64,000 bases of DNA from the NCBI GenBank assembly GCA_028283725.1, contig JAPWKC010000003.1:124001-188000 (forward strand), written 5' to 3'. The notes under the pieces are model-generated. The model had not been told where the DNA came from, ran no database searches, and saw only the letters and a list, made by a program, of their open reading frames with translations. The position numbers were made by a program, and so were the translations under genes. The stretch is from Neorhizobium sp. (GTDB taxonomy: Bacteria; Pseudomonadota; Alphaproteobacteria; Rhizobiales; Rhizobiaceae). Of the stretch, positions 54,196 through 63,739 are shown piece by piece (the stretch's first letter is position 1; each line of letters opens with the position of its first letter).

Positions 54196-55836
54196 ATGAT
54201 CCATTCGTTCAACAAGAGCCTTCGCGTGCTTTCCGCAAGCGCCGCGCTCGCCTTGATGTTTTCATCCGCGCCATCGGCGTTTGCCGCGACCCCGGCCGAT
54301 ACGCTGGTCGAAGGCTTTGCGTTCGACGACATCATTTCCATGGATCCGGGCGAAGCCTACGAGATCTCCACCGGCGAAATCACCGGCAATACCTATAGCC
54401 TGCTCGTGCGCCTCGACCTCAAAGACCCGACCAAGGTGATCGGCGACCTTGCCGACAGCTGGACGATCTCGCCCGACAAGATGACCTATACGTTCAAGCT
54501 GAAGAAGGGCCTGAAATTCGCCTCGGGCAACCCGATCACGGCGCAGGACGTGGCCTTCTCCTTCGAGCGCGCCATCAAGCTCGACAAGAGCCCCGCCTTC
54601 ATCATCGGCCAGTTCGGGCTGACCGGCGACAATGTTGCGGACAAGGCGAAGGCCACCGACGACGAGACGTTTACCTTCACGGTCGACAAGCCCTATGCGC
54701 CGAGCTTCGTCTTGAACTGCCTGTCGGCGACGGTTGCCGCCGTGGTCGACAAGAAGCTCGTCATGCAGCATGTCCAGAAGGTCACGCCGTCTTCCGACTA
54801 CAAGTATGACAACGATTTCGGCAATGGCTGGCTGAAGACCAATTATGCCGGTTCCGGCCCGTTCAAGCTGCGCGAGTGGAAGGCCAACCAGGTCGTGCTG
54901 CTCGAGCGCAACGACGATTACTATGGCGACAAGCCGAAGATGAAGCGCGTCATCTACCGCTTCATGAAGGAAAGTGCTGCCCAGCGTCTGGCGCTCGAAA
55001 ACGGCGATATCGACATCGCCCGCAACCTTTCGCCGAACGATCTCGACGCCGTGACCAAGAGCGACAAGCTGGCCGAGACCGACGCGCCGAAGGGCACCGT
55101 CTACTACATCTCGTTCAACCAGAAGAACAAGGATCTCGCCAAGCCGGAAGTCTGGGAAGCGCTGAAATATCTCATCGACTACGATGCGATCGGCAAGACG
55201 CTGATCAAGGGCATCGGCCAGGTCCACCAGACGTTCGAGCCGGCCGGCATGCTCGGTGCGCTCGACAGCAATCCCTACAAGCTCGACATCGCGAAAGCCA
55301 AAGAACTCCTGGCAAAGGCCGGCCTGCCGGACGGGTTCTCCGTCACGATGGACACCCGCTCGATCGAGCCGATCACCGGTATCGCCCAGTCGATCCAGCA
55401 GACGTTTGCGCAGGGCGGCGTGAAACTGTCGATCATTCCGGGCGACGGCAAGCAGGTTCTGACCAAGTACCGCGCGCGTAATCACGATATCTATATCGGT
55501 GATTGGGGCGTCGATTACTGGGATCCGCATTCCAACGCGCAGACCTTTACCACGAACCCCGACAATTCCGACGCCGGCAAGACCAAGACGCTCGCCTGGC
55601 GCAATACCTGGGATCCGGGCGCTCTTTCCAAGGAAAGCGATGCGGCGCTGTTCGAGACCGACAGTGCCAAGCGCGGCGCCATGTATGAGGACATGCAGAA
55701 GCAGATCCTCGAAAAGAGCCCGTTCGCCATCATCTACCAGAAGACCGAGGTCGGCGCGTATTCGAAGAAGGTGACCGGCTTCAAGCTCGGCCCGAGCTTC
55801 GATACCAACTATGTCAGCCCGATCGGCAAGGAGTGA
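54196..55836 (+). CDS. Peptide ABC transporter substrate-binding protein (DppA type)
   Basis: A 546-residue SBP_bac_5 protein. Signal peptide MIHSFNKSLRVLSASAALAL is cleaved near AFA-AT. The mature chain has the family's ELADSWTISPD-like block (DLADSWTISPDKMTYTFKLK) and DYWDPHSNAQTFTTN near the C-terminal ligand pocket. GACAGGGGAAG precedes the ATG. A 334-bp spacer with hairpins separates it from the permeases. The dipeptidase neighbour supports a di- or oligopeptide ligand. Confidence 0.9.
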   Translation: MIHSFNKSLRVLSASAALALMFSSAPSAFAATPADTLVEGFAFDDIISMDPGEAYEISTGEITGNTYSLLVRLDLKDPTKVIGDLADSWTISPDKMTYTFKLKKGLKFASGNPITAQDVAFSFERAIKLDKSPAFIIGQFGLTGDNVADKAKATDDETFTFTVDKPYAPSFVLNCLSATVAAVVDKKLVMQHVQKVTPSSDYKYDNDFGNGWLKTNYAGSGPFKLREWKANQVVLLERNDDYYGDKPKMKRVIYRFMKESAAQRLALENGDIDIARNLSPNDLDAVTKSDKLAETDAPKGTVYYISFNQKNKDLAKPEVWEALKYLIDYDAIGKTLIKGIGQVHQTFEPAGMLGALDSNPYKLDIAKAKELLAKAGLPDGFSVTMDTRSIEPITGIAQSIQQTFAQGGVKLSIIPGDGKQVLTKYRARNHDIYIGDWGVDYWDPHSNAQTFTTNPDNSDAGKTKTLAWRNTWDPGALSKESDAALFETDSAKRGAMYEDMQKQILEKSPFAIIYQKTEVGAYSKKVTGFKLGPSFDTNYVSPIGKE

Positions 55837-56170
55837 TCGTCTGAACGGCATGCCCTCGGGCGGCGGCTTCGCGAGGAGCCGCCCATTGCCGGCCAGGCTG
55901 CAATCCCTCTTTGTCGTCATGCTCGGGCTCGTCTCGAGCATCTGCAACGTCTGATATAATCGAGGCGGTCAGATCCTCGGGACAAGCCCGAGGATGACGG
56001 CATTTGTCGACAAGAGGGGAAGCAGTTGCTCCCCCTGTGTTCCCGATATGCTCCGAACAACGCTTACCATGAGGCTTCGCCTTGCGGGCTTGCCGGTGCC
56101 ATAATGGCTTACCTCCAAAGGGCTTACCTGCAAGGGCCGGTTTGGGGATCGATCTCAGGAGATCCGCTCA
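55837..56170. repeat. 334-bp spacer with hairpin and REP-like palindromes
   Basis: GGGCGGC (55858-55864) and GCCGCCC (55878-55884) form a stem after the binding-protein stop. ATGCTCG/CGAGCAT (55919-55941) and ATCCTCGGG-ACAAG-CCCGAGGAT (55973-55995) are REP-like palindromes. Near 56104-56135 two 15-bp GGCTTACCT-type units are in tandem. No gene is supported. Confidence 0.65.
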
Positions 56171-57241
56171 TTGAGCATGACCACCGTTACACCGAAGGCA
56201 CGGCCCCGAAAGAAGAGCCGTAGCCATCGTTTCGCCGTCAGCCTCCTGCGTTTTCTCGTGGTGGCGGTGACGACCTATCTCGGCCTTCTCGCCGTTACCT
56301 TCTTCATCGGCCGCGTGGTGCCCATCGATCCGGTTCTCGCCATTCTCGGCGACCGGGCGCCGGCAGACGTGGTGGAGCGCACGCGCCGGGCGCTCGGCCT
56401 CGACCTGCCGCTCTACGAACAGTTCTTCATCTATCTGAAGAGCGTGCTGAACGGCGATTTCGGCACATCCGTGCTGACCACCAATCCGGTCATGTCCGAC
56501 ATTGCCGAGGTGTTTCCGGCAACGCTGGAACTGGCGATGGTCGGGACGATCATCGGCACCGTGATCGGCATCCCCTCCGGCGTGCTCGCCGCCGTCAAGC
56601 GCAACAGCATTGTCGACCAGATCGTCCGCGTCATCGGGCTTGTCGGCTATTCGGTGCCGATCTTCTGGCTGGCGCTGATCGCGCTGGTGATCTTCTACGC
56701 CAAGCTCAGGCTCGTCGCCTTTCCCGGCCGGCTCGATGTGGTCTATCAATATACGTTCGAGCCGATCACCGGGCTCTATCTCATCGACAGCGCCATCACC
56801 GGCCAGTGGGATGTGTTCTGGGATGCGTTCCGCCACATCATCCTGCCCGGCGCGCTTCTGGGTTATTTCTCGCTCGCCTATATCAGCCGCATGACGCGGT
56901 CGTTCATGCTGAACGAGCTGGGGCAGGAATATATCGTGGCCGTCAGGGCCAAGGGGCTATCGGAGAGCAAGATCATCTGGGGCCATGCGCTCAGGAATGC
57001 CGCCGTGCCGCTCGTCACCGTGATCGCGCTGTCGTTTGCCGGTCTGCTCGAAGGCTCGGTTCTGACGGAGACGGTGTTCTCCTGGCCGGGCATCGGCTTC
57101 TACATCACCAATTCGCTGCAGAATGCCGATATGAACGCCGTTCTCGGCGGTACGATCATCATCGGCACCGTCTTCATCGGCATCAACCTTCTTTCCGATC
57201 TCCTGTATCGGTTCCTCGATCCAAGGACGCGCAACCGATGA
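56171..57241 (+). CDS. Peptide ABC permease, DppB type
   Basis: A 356-residue permease with a basic cytoplasmic N-terminus and six membrane segments. The EAA loop (QEYIVAVRAKGLSESKIIWG) and the DppB C-terminus (LEGSVLTETVFSWPGIGFYI) are intact. A TTG start at 56171 is chosen because AGGAG (56157-56161) is 9 bp away; the ATG two codons later (56177) is 15 bp from it. It overlaps the next gene by ATGA. Confidence 0.9.
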   Translation: MSMTTVTPKARPRKKSRSHRFAVSLLRFLVVAVTTYLGLLAVTFFIGRVVPIDPVLAILGDRAPADVVERTRRALGLDLPLYEQFFIYLKSVLNGDFGTSVLTTNPVMSDIAEVFPATLELAMVGTIIGTVIGIPSGVLAAVKRNSIVDQIVRVIGLVGYSVPIFWLALIALVIFYAKLRLVAFPGRLDVVYQYTFEPITGLYLIDSAITGQWDVFWDAFRHIILPGALLGYFSLAYISRMTRSFMLNELGQEYIVAVRAKGLSESKIIWGHALRNAAVPLVTVIALSFAGLLEGSVLTETVFSWPGIGFYITNSLQNADMNAVLGGTIIIGTVFIGINLLSDLLYRFLDPRTRNR

Positions 57242-58182
57242 GCACACCATCCGTGACCATGGGTGAAAGCCCGAAACCCTACAGCCGTGAATGGCTGCTA
57301 TCCGACCGGCCGGCCTCGCGCCGGCAGGCGCAGCTCGGCCGCGCCTACGTGACCTGGCGGCGGTTTTCCGCCAATCCGCTGGCGCTTCTCGGGCTCGGCA
57401 TCATTATCGCGCTGATCCTGATCGCCGCGTTTGCCGATGTGCTTGCACCGCATTCGCCTGTCATCGGCGATCTTGGCGGATCGCGGCTTTTCCCGCCCGG
57501 CACCGGCTCCTTCCTGCTCGGCTCCGACGATCAGGGCCGCGACATCCTCTCGCGGCTTCTCTACGGCTCGCGCTGGACGCTGCTCGTCGTCGTCCTCGTC
57601 GCCATCATCTCGGCGCCGATCGGGCTGATCGTCGGCACCGTTTCCGGTTATGCCGGCGGGTGGGTGGATGCCGTCCTGATGCGGATCACCGACATCTTTC
57701 TGGCTTTCCCGAAACTGGTTCTGGCGCTCGCCTTCGTCGCAGCGCTCGGGCCGGGCATCCAGAACGCCATCATCGCCATCGCCATCACCTCCTGGCCGCC
57801 TTACGCCCGTATCGCGCGGGCCGAGACGATCACGGTGCGCAATTCCGATTACATTTCGGTGGTGAAGCTGATGGGGGCCTCGCCGGTGCGCATCGTGCTT
57901 CGGCATATCATCCCGCTCTGCATGTCGTCGCTCATCGTGCGCGTGACACTCGACATGGCGGGGATCATTTTGACGGCCGCCGGCCTCGGCTTCCTCGGGC
58001 TCGGCGCCCAGCCGCCGCTGCCGGAATGGGGCGCGATGATCGCCGATGGCCGCCGCTTCATCCTCGACCAGTGGTGGGTTGCCGCCATGCCCGGCATCGC
58101 CATCCTCGTCGTTTCGCTCGGCTTCAACCTTCTGGGCGACGGATTGCGCGATGCGCTCGACCCGCGGGAGGGCAACCAATGA
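57238..58182 (+). CDS. Peptide ABC permease, DppC type
   Basis: A 314-residue permease of the OppC/DppC group. HSPVIGDLGGSRLFPPGTGS and LLGSDDQGRDILSRLLYGSR form the conserved N-terminal block, and RNSDYISVVKLMGASPVRIV the EAA loop. It starts in the 4-bp overlap with DppB and overlaps DppD by 4 bp (ATGA at 58179). Confidence 0.92.
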   Translation: MSTPSVTMGESPKPYSREWLLSDRPASRRQAQLGRAYVTWRRFSANPLALLGLGIIIALILIAAFADVLAPHSPVIGDLGGSRLFPPGTGSFLLGSDDQGRDILSRLLYGSRWTLLVVVLVAIISAPIGLIVGTVSGYAGGWVDAVLMRITDIFLAFPKLVLALAFVAALGPGIQNAIIAIAITSWPPYARIARAETITVRNSDYISVVKLMGASPVRIVLRHIIPLCMSSLIVRVTLDMAGIILTAAGLGFLGLGAQPPLPEWGAMIADGRRFILDQWWVAAMPGIAILVVSLGFNLLGDGLRDALDPREGNQ

Positions 58183-59015
58183 GCCAGCCATTGCTCACGG
58201 TCGACAATCTCAAGGTCAGCTATCCCACCCGCACCGGCGTGGTGGAGGCGGTGCGCGGCGTTTCCTTCACGCTTGGAAAGGAACGTCTCGGCATCGTCGG
58301 CGAAAGCGGCTCGGGCAAGTCGCAGACCGGCCGCGCCATCATGGGGCTGACGCCGCCATCGGGCATCGTGACGGCCGATCGTCTGAACTTTTCCGGCATC
58401 GATCTTCTGTCGGCATCGCACAAGGAGCGCCGGAGCTTGCGCGGCAAGCGTATCGCCATGGTGTTGCAGGACCCGAAATATTCGCTCGACCCCGTCATGC
58501 CGATCGGCAAACAGATCATGGAGACGCTGCGCGCCCATGAGAAGATCGACAAGAAAGAAGCCCGCGAGCGCGTGTTGAAGATGCTGGAAGCGGTGCAGAT
58601 CCGCGATGCGGAGCGCGTCTTTCAACTGCATCCGCACGAGGTGTCGGGCGGCATGGGGCAGCGCGTGATGATCGCCATGATGCTGATCGCCGGGCCGGAA
58701 CTGCTGATTGCCGACGAGCCGACTTCGGCGCTCGACGTCACCGTGCAGCTCGAAGTGCTCGGCATCATGGACAAGCTGGTTTCCGAACGCGGCATGGGGC
58801 TGATCTTCGTCAGCCACGACCTGCGGCTCGTGTCCTCCTTCTGCGACCGGGTGCTCGTCATGTATGCCGGCCGGGTGGTGGAAGAGCTTGCGGCGGCCGA
58901 TCTGAAGAATGCCAAACATCCCTATACGCAGGGGCTCTTGAACTGCATGCCCGATATCGGCGAGGACCGTCATCCGCTTCCCGTTCTCGATCGCAAGCCG
59001 GAGTGGGCGCTATGA
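58179..59015 (+). CDS. Peptide ABC ATP-binding protein, DppD type
   Basis: A 278-residue ATPase. Walker A GESGSGKSQTG, DLLSASHKERRSLRGKRIAM, Q-loop MVLQDPKYSLDPVM, signature VSGGMGQRVMIAMML, Walker B LLIADEPTSALDVT and switch FVSHDLRLVSSF are intact. It lacks the long Cys-rich Fe-S type tail of some DppD proteins; the end is short (DRKPEWAL). It overlaps the DppF start. Confidence 0.92.
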   Translation: MSQPLLTVDNLKVSYPTRTGVVEAVRGVSFTLGKERLGIVGESGSGKSQTGRAIMGLTPPSGIVTADRLNFSGIDLLSASHKERRSLRGKRIAMVLQDPKYSLDPVMPIGKQIMETLRAHEKIDKKEARERVLKMLEAVQIRDAERVFQLHPHEVSGGMGQRVMIAMMLIAGPELLIADEPTSALDVTVQLEVLGIMDKLVSERGMGLIFVSHDLRLVSSFCDRVLVMYAGRVVEELAAADLKNAKHPYTQGLLNCMPDIGEDRHPLPVLDRKPEWAL

Positions 59016-59761
59016 AGACCGCATTGTCAGCAAAAGACCTCTGCGTCGTCTATGACGATTTCTATGCGCTGGACCATGTCGCAATCGAGGTGTCCGAGGG
59101 AGAATCCTTCGGTCTCGTCGGCGAAAGCGGCTCGGGCAAGTCGACGCTGCTGCGCGCCATTGCCGGACTTGCACCGGTGGTTGACGGCACGATCACGGTG
59201 GCAGGCGAGACGCTTTCGGGCGCCGGGCGCAGCAAGAGCTTCTATCGCAACGTCCAGATGGTGTTTCAGGACCCTTACGGATCGCTCCATCCACGCCAGA
59301 CGATCGACCGGCTGCTGCTCGAACCGCTTGCCATCCACGGCATTGCCGACAGCGAGACCAAGATCACGCGGGCGCTGGACGAGGTGGGTCTCGGCAACGG
59401 GTTCCGCTTCCGCTATCCGCACCAGTTGTCGGGCGGCCAGCGGCAGCGCGTGGCGATCGCAAGGGCGCTGATCGTCGAGCCGCAGGTGCTGCTTCTCGAC
59501 GAGCCGACTTCGGCGCTCGATGCCTCGGTGCAGGCCGAGGTGCTGAACCTGCTCGAACAGGTGCGGCGCGACCGCAAGCTGACCTTCCTAATGGTCAGCC
59601 ACGATCTCGGCGTCGTGCATCACATGTGCGAGCGGCTCGCCGTGATGCGCGGCGGCAAGGTGGTGGAAACGATTGCCGCCGAAGCGCTGGTCAAACGGGA
59701 GTTTTCCGCCGATTATACCCGCCAGCTTCTCGTCGCCAGCGAAGGCTTTCGCCGCAGTTGA
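59012..59761 (+). CDS. Peptide ABC ATP-binding protein, DppF type
   Basis: A 249-residue partner ATPase: Walker A GESGSGKSTLLRA, Q-loop MVFQDPYGSLHPRQT, signature LSGGQRQRVAIARAL, Walker B VLLLDEPTSALDAS, switch MVSHDLGVVHH. It is shorter than many DppF proteins, lacking the C-terminal oligopeptide-HPY extension. Last gene of the first peptide importer; a LysR gene follows after 62 bp. Confidence 0.92.
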   Translation: MKTALSAKDLCVVYDDFYALDHVAIEVSEGESFGLVGESGSGKSTLLRAIAGLAPVVDGTITVAGETLSGAGRSKSFYRNVQMVFQDPYGSLHPRQTIDRLLLEPLAIHGIADSETKITRALDEVGLGNGFRFRYPHQLSGGQRQRVAIARALIVEPQVLLLDEPTSALDASVQAEVLNLLEQVRRDRKLTFLMVSHDLGVVHHMCERLAVMRGGKVVETIAAEALVKREFSADYTRQLLVASEGFRRS

Positions 59762-59823
59762 GGTCTGGGTGGCTCAGCCCGCTCATTTGCCCATAGGGTA
59801 AGCCAGAAGGAAAACGGACGCGC

Positions 59824-60756
59824 ATGCAGCTACGCGCCCTGATGTATTTCGACGAACTGGTGCGCACCAACTCGATGCGCGCCGCCGCCGAAAATCTCAA
59901 TGTCGCGGCGACCGCCGTGTCGCGGCAGATCGAGAACCTCGAACATTATTTCGGCACGCCGCTCGTCGAGCGCAGCAATCGCGGCATCAGGCTCACGGCG
60001 GCAGGCGAGCTTCTGGCGGCGCGCGCCGGGCGCACGCTGCGCGAACTCGAACACGTGCATCAGCTGATCGACGATCTTCAGGGCCTGCAACGGGGCAGGG
60101 TGGTGATTTCGGCTGCCGGTGCGACTGTTGCCAATCTCATCGCGCCGGTTCTGGCCGAGTTCAGCCTGCGCTATCCGAAACTGCGGTTCGAAGTGTCGAT
60201 CGGCAGCGCCCGCGAGGCGATGGATGCGCTCGCCTCATCCGAAGCCGATATTACCGTATCGCTGTTTGCGCCGAAGATCATGCCGAACGTCAAGGTGCGG
60301 CTGCGCTCGGAAATGGTCTATGACGTGGTGATGGCGGCAGGCCACCCGATGGCGCAGAATGCGGAACTGTCGCTGCGCGACGTGGCGCATCTGCCAATCG
60401 CGCTGCCGGACAAGACTTTTGCCGCAAGGCAGGCGTTCGAGGAGCTGTTTTCGAAAAAGGGGATCGTGCTCGATCCCGTCTTCGTCACCAGTTCGCTGGA
60501 AATGCTGCGGGAACTGGTGTTGCGCAATGCGGCGATCACCTTCCTGCCGGCGCTCACGGTGCAGCGCGATATCGACGCGGGCATGATGCGCGCCGTGCCG
60601 CTTTCGGCCGGTTCGGCGCTGCGCGTCTCGATCGATCTGTGCATCTCTCCCGACCGGCAATTGTCGTTTGCCGCAAGCAAGCTGGTCGATTTCATGGAAG
60701 CGTTCATGCGCGGCGTGCCACGCCGCAGCCGACGTAGCGGCGCGGCGGCGCGTTAG
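59824..60756 (+). CDS. LysR-family regulator between two peptide importers
   Basis: A 310-residue LTTR. HTH MQLRALMYFDELVRTNSMRA followed by AAENLNVAATAVSRQIENLE, then a complete effector domain and a basic C-terminus (RRSRRSGAAAR). It lies between two peptide-type importers in the same direction. The inverted repeat at 60803-60828 downstream suggests it regulates the second one. Confidence 0.9.
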   Translation: MQLRALMYFDELVRTNSMRAAAENLNVAATAVSRQIENLEHYFGTPLVERSNRGIRLTAAGELLAARAGRTLRELEHVHQLIDDLQGLQRGRVVISAAGATVANLIAPVLAEFSLRYPKLRFEVSIGSAREAMDALASSEADITVSLFAPKIMPNVKVRLRSEMVYDVVMAAGHPMAQNAELSLRDVAHLPIALPDKTFAARQAFEELFSKKGIVLDPVFVTSSLEMLRELVLRNAAITFLPALTVQRDIDAGMMRAVPLSAGSALRVSIDLCISPDRQLSFAASKLVDFMEAFMRGVPRRSRRSGAAAR

Positions 60757-60802
60757 GAAATTCCGTGTAGCTCTTTCGGCTACGCGGGGCACACAAAATT
60801 CT

Positions 60803-60828
60803 GCATTGTGTGTGCACTTGCACAATGC
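60803..60828. promoter_or_regulatory. inverted repeat upstream of the second peptide importer
   Basis: GCATTGTG (60803-60810) and CACAATGC (60821-60828), perfect 8-bp arms with a 10-bp spacer, about 70 bp before the binding-protein start. Same geometry as the LysR-associated site at 28884-28909. Confidence 0.55.
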
Positions 60829-60898
60829 AACACTCTTGGCAAAACGACGTTCCGGTCGAGCCGATCACGCCGGGGCGTCCTCCAGAAGGGGACATTGG

Positions 60899-62428
60899 AT
60901 GGGCAGAACGATTTTGAAGGCCTCGGCCTTTTCGCTGAAGGGTGCGGTGTTTGCCGCTATCGCCACCGTGGGGCTGATTGCCGCTGCAACGGGCGCCGAA
61001 GCCGCGGCGAAGACGTCCGTTACGATCGGCATGTCGGTGGAGCCGACCGGGCTCGACCCGACGGTGGCAGCCCCGGTCGCCATCGGCCAGGTGACGTGGC
61101 AGAACGTCTTCGAAGGCCTGACGACGATCGACAAGACCGGCAAGGTCGTGCCGGAACTCGCCGAAAGCTGGACGATCTCGCCCGACGGCAAGACCTATAC
61201 GTTCAAGCTGCATGATGGGGTGAAGTTCCACAATGGCGTGGCCTTCGATTCCGCGACGGCGAAATATACGCTCGATCGCGCCCGTGGCGCAGATTCGGTC
61301 AATCCCCAGAAGCGCTACCTTGCGTCGATCGACACGATCGAGACGCCGGATGCGACGACGCTGGTGCTGAAGCTGAAGCAGCCGGCGGGCAGCCTGCTCT
61401 ATTGGCTGGGATGGCCTGCTTTCAGCATGGTCGAAGCCAAATCCGCAGCCGACGACAAGACGACGCCTGTCGGCACCGGCCCTCTGAAATTCGTCAGCTG
61501 GGAAAAGGGTGCCAAGGTTCAGCTCGCCAAGAATGCCGATTACTGGAACAAGGCCGTCTCGCTGAAGATCGAAACCGCCACTTTCCGCTTCATCAACGAT
61601 CCGCAGGCGCAGGCCGCGGCGCTGACGGCCGGCGATGTCGATGCATTTCCGGAATTCGGCGCGCCGGAACTGGTGAAATCCTTCGAGAGCAACAAGAAGC
61701 TTGCAACCGTCATCGGCAATACCGAGATGAAGGTCGTTGCCGGCATGAACAATGCCCGCAAGCCGTTCACCGACAAGAAGGTGCGTCAGGCGCTGATGAT
61801 GGCCGTCGATCGCAAGACGCTGATCGAAGGCGCATGGTCGGGCTACGGCACGGCGATCGGCAGCCACTACACGCCGAACGACCGCGGTTTCAAGGACCTG
61901 ACGGGCACCTACCCCTATGACGTCGAGAAGGCCAAGAAGCTTCTGGCGGACGCCGGCTATCCGAACGGTTTCACCTTCACCATGAAGGCGCCGCAGATGG
62001 CATACGCACAGCGCAGCGCCCAGGTTCTGCAGGCGCTGTTTGCCGAAATCGGCGTGACGATGAATATCGAGACGACGGAATTCCCGGCCAAATGGGTGTC
62101 CGACGTTATGAAGGGGACCGATTTCGACATGACCATCGTTGCCCATTCGGAGCCGATGGACATCGATATCTATGCGCGCGACCCCTATTACTTCAACTAC
62201 AAGAACCCGGCGTTCAACGAGACGCTGACGAAGATCGAGGCGACTGCCGATCCGGCCGAGCAGGACAAGCTCTATGGCGAGGCGCAGACGATTCTCGCCA
62301 ATGACGTACCGTCGCTCTTCCTCTTCGTCATGCCGAAGCTCGGCGTGTGGGATGCCAAGCTCAAGGGCCTGTGGGCCAACGAGCCGATCCCGTCCAACGT
62401 GCTGACCGACGTGCATTGGGAAGAGTGA
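60899..62428 (+). CDS. Peptide-type ABC substrate-binding protein of a second importer
   Basis: A 509-residue SBP_bac_5 protein. Signal peptide MGRTILKASAFSLKGAVFAA is cleaved after TGAEAAA. The mature start SVTIGMSVEPTGLDPTVAAP and ELAESWTISPDGKTYTFKLH are typical of the DppA/NikA family. AAGGGGA precedes ATG 60899. It is clearly diverged from the DppA-type protein at 54196 and is not a recent duplicate. Ligand unknown. Confidence 0.9.
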   Translation: MGRTILKASAFSLKGAVFAAIATVGLIAAATGAEAAAKTSVTIGMSVEPTGLDPTVAAPVAIGQVTWQNVFEGLTTIDKTGKVVPELAESWTISPDGKTYTFKLHDGVKFHNGVAFDSATAKYTLDRARGADSVNPQKRYLASIDTIETPDATTLVLKLKQPAGSLLYWLGWPAFSMVEAKSAADDKTTPVGTGPLKFVSWEKGAKVQLAKNADYWNKAVSLKIETATFRFINDPQAQAAALTAGDVDAFPEFGAPELVKSFESNKKLATVIGNTEMKVVAGMNNARKPFTDKKVRQALMMAVDRKTLIEGAWSGYGTAIGSHYTPNDRGFKDLTGTYPYDVEKAKKLLADAGYPNGFTFTMKAPQMAYAQRSAQVLQALFAEIGVTMNIETTEFPAKWVSDVMKGTDFDMTIVAHSEPMDIDIYARDPYYFNYKNPAFNETLTKIEATADPAEQDKLYGEAQTILANDVPSLFLFVMPKLGVWDAKLKGLWANEPIPSNVLTDVHWEE

Positions 62429-62788
62429 GGGTTTTTCGACAGTCTTGCGCTGCGGGGTGATCTGATGAGGGGCGGGGTGGTTGCCCAAGGGCACGCCCCC
62501 TCCCGATCCCTGAAGCCCTTCGATCTGGCCCTTCCCATCAAGGGGAGGTGCTCAACCCGGCGCAGGGCCGGGCCTTTTCGAGGCAGTTCGGTGCTGCGCG
62601 TCTGCTCTCATTGTTGTGAGGGAGATGGCCGACCGGCCAGAGGGGGAGGGCGATCAACGAACGCCCCGTCCCGGCGAAAACCGATACCTCGCGCGGTCAA
62701 AGGTCCATGACAGGGCCGTCCCGCATCCACCCCTCGTCTGTCGTGATCACGTGGATATGAGGGTCAATACAATGCCCAGGTAGAGTGC
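62429..62788. repeat. 360-bp spacer with rhizobial intergenic-element-like palindromes
   Basis: CCCGGC (62556-62561), GCAGG, GCCGGG (62567-62572), then CCTTTT form a terminator-like hairpin. TGGCCG-AC-CGGCCA (62626-62639) lies in GGGAGATGGCCGACCGGCCA, which resembles the GGGAGATG...CAGAGGGGG elements common in Rhizobium intergenic regions. No gene is supported. Confidence 0.6.
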
Positions 62789-63739
62789 ATGATTTCAATT
62801 CTCCTCCGCCGGATCGTCAGCCTCGTCGTGACGCTGCTGGTGGTCTCGGTGCTGATCTTCTTCGTGATGAACCTTCTGCCGGGCGATCCGGCAGCGATCA
62901 TGCTCGGCACATCGGCAAGCCCGGATACGCTGGCAGCACTTCGCGCCGAACTCGGCCTCGATCAGCCGCTTCCGGTGCGTTATCTCGCATGGCTGACCGG
63001 CGTGCTGCATGGCGATCTCGGCCGGTCCTATACCTATGGCGTGCCGGTGGCGGGCCTGATCGCAGACCGGCTGGCCGTCACGATCCCGCTGGCGCTGATC
63101 GCCGTCGTCATTTCCGTTGCGATCGCCGTGCCGCTCGGCGTGCAGGCGGCGCGCAAGCATAACGGCCTGTTCGACGTGATCGCCGGGTTCTTCTCCTATA
63201 TCAGCATCGCGTTGCCGGCCTTCTGGGTCGGGCTTCTCCTGATCATCGTCTTTTCCACCATGCTCGGCCTGATGCCGGCCGGTGGTTTTCCGGGGTGGGG
63301 CGAGGGTTTTGGCGAGGGCCTGAAGGCACTGGTGATGCCGGCGATCGCGCTGGCGCTGCCGCAGGCGGGCGTGCTGACCCGTGTTGCCCGCGCCGCCGTG
63401 CTCGAAGTGATGAACGAGGATTTTGTCCGCACCGCGCGCGCCAAGGGGATCAGCGAAAACACCGCGATCTGGCGGCATGCCGTACCGAATGCGCTGGTGC
63501 CGGTCGTCACCATGATCGGCCTGCAATTCACCTTTCTCATCGCGGGCGCCGTGCTCGTCGAAAACGTCTTCAATCTGCCGGGGCTCGGACGGCTCGCCTA
63601 TCAGGCGCTGTCGCAGCGTGACATCGTCGTCATGCAGGATGTCGTCCTGTTCTTCTCGGCACTGGTCATCGTCATGAATTTCATTGTCGACCTCGTCTAT
63701 CTCGTCATCGATCCGCGTCTTCGGGCAGGTGCACGATGA
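62789..63739 (+). CDS. Peptide-type ABC permease, DppB type (second importer)
   Basis: A 316-residue permease. DppB N-terminus LLRRIVSLVVTLLVVSVLIF with the conserved NLLPGDPAAIMLG, LRAELGLDQPLPVRYLAWLT and HGDLGRSY; EAA loop NEDFVRTARAKGISENTAIW; C-terminus AGAVLVENVFNLPGLGRLAY. It overlaps the next permease by ATGA. Confidence 0.92.
   Translation: MISILLRRIVSLVVTLLVVSVLIFFVMNLLPGDPAAIMLGTSASPDTLAALRAELGLDQPLPVRYLAWLTGVLHGDLGRSYTYGVPVAGLIADRLAVTIPLALIAVVISVAIAVPLGVQAARKHNGLFDVIAGFFSYISIALPAFWVGLLLIIVFSTMLGLMPAGGFPGWGEGFGEGLKALVMPAIALALPQAGVLTRVARAAVLEVMNEDFVRTARAKGISENTAIWRHAVPNALVPVVTMIGLQFTFLIAGAVLVENVFNLPGLGRLAYQALSQRDIVVMQDVVLFFSALVIVMNFIVDLVYLVIDPRLRAGAR

Noticed and set aside
57291-58178. 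In-frame upstream extension of the DppD gene, giving a 574-codon frame
   Set aside because: The extension is an alternate-frame reading of DppC; the DppD family start at 58179 overlaps the DppC stop by ATGA.
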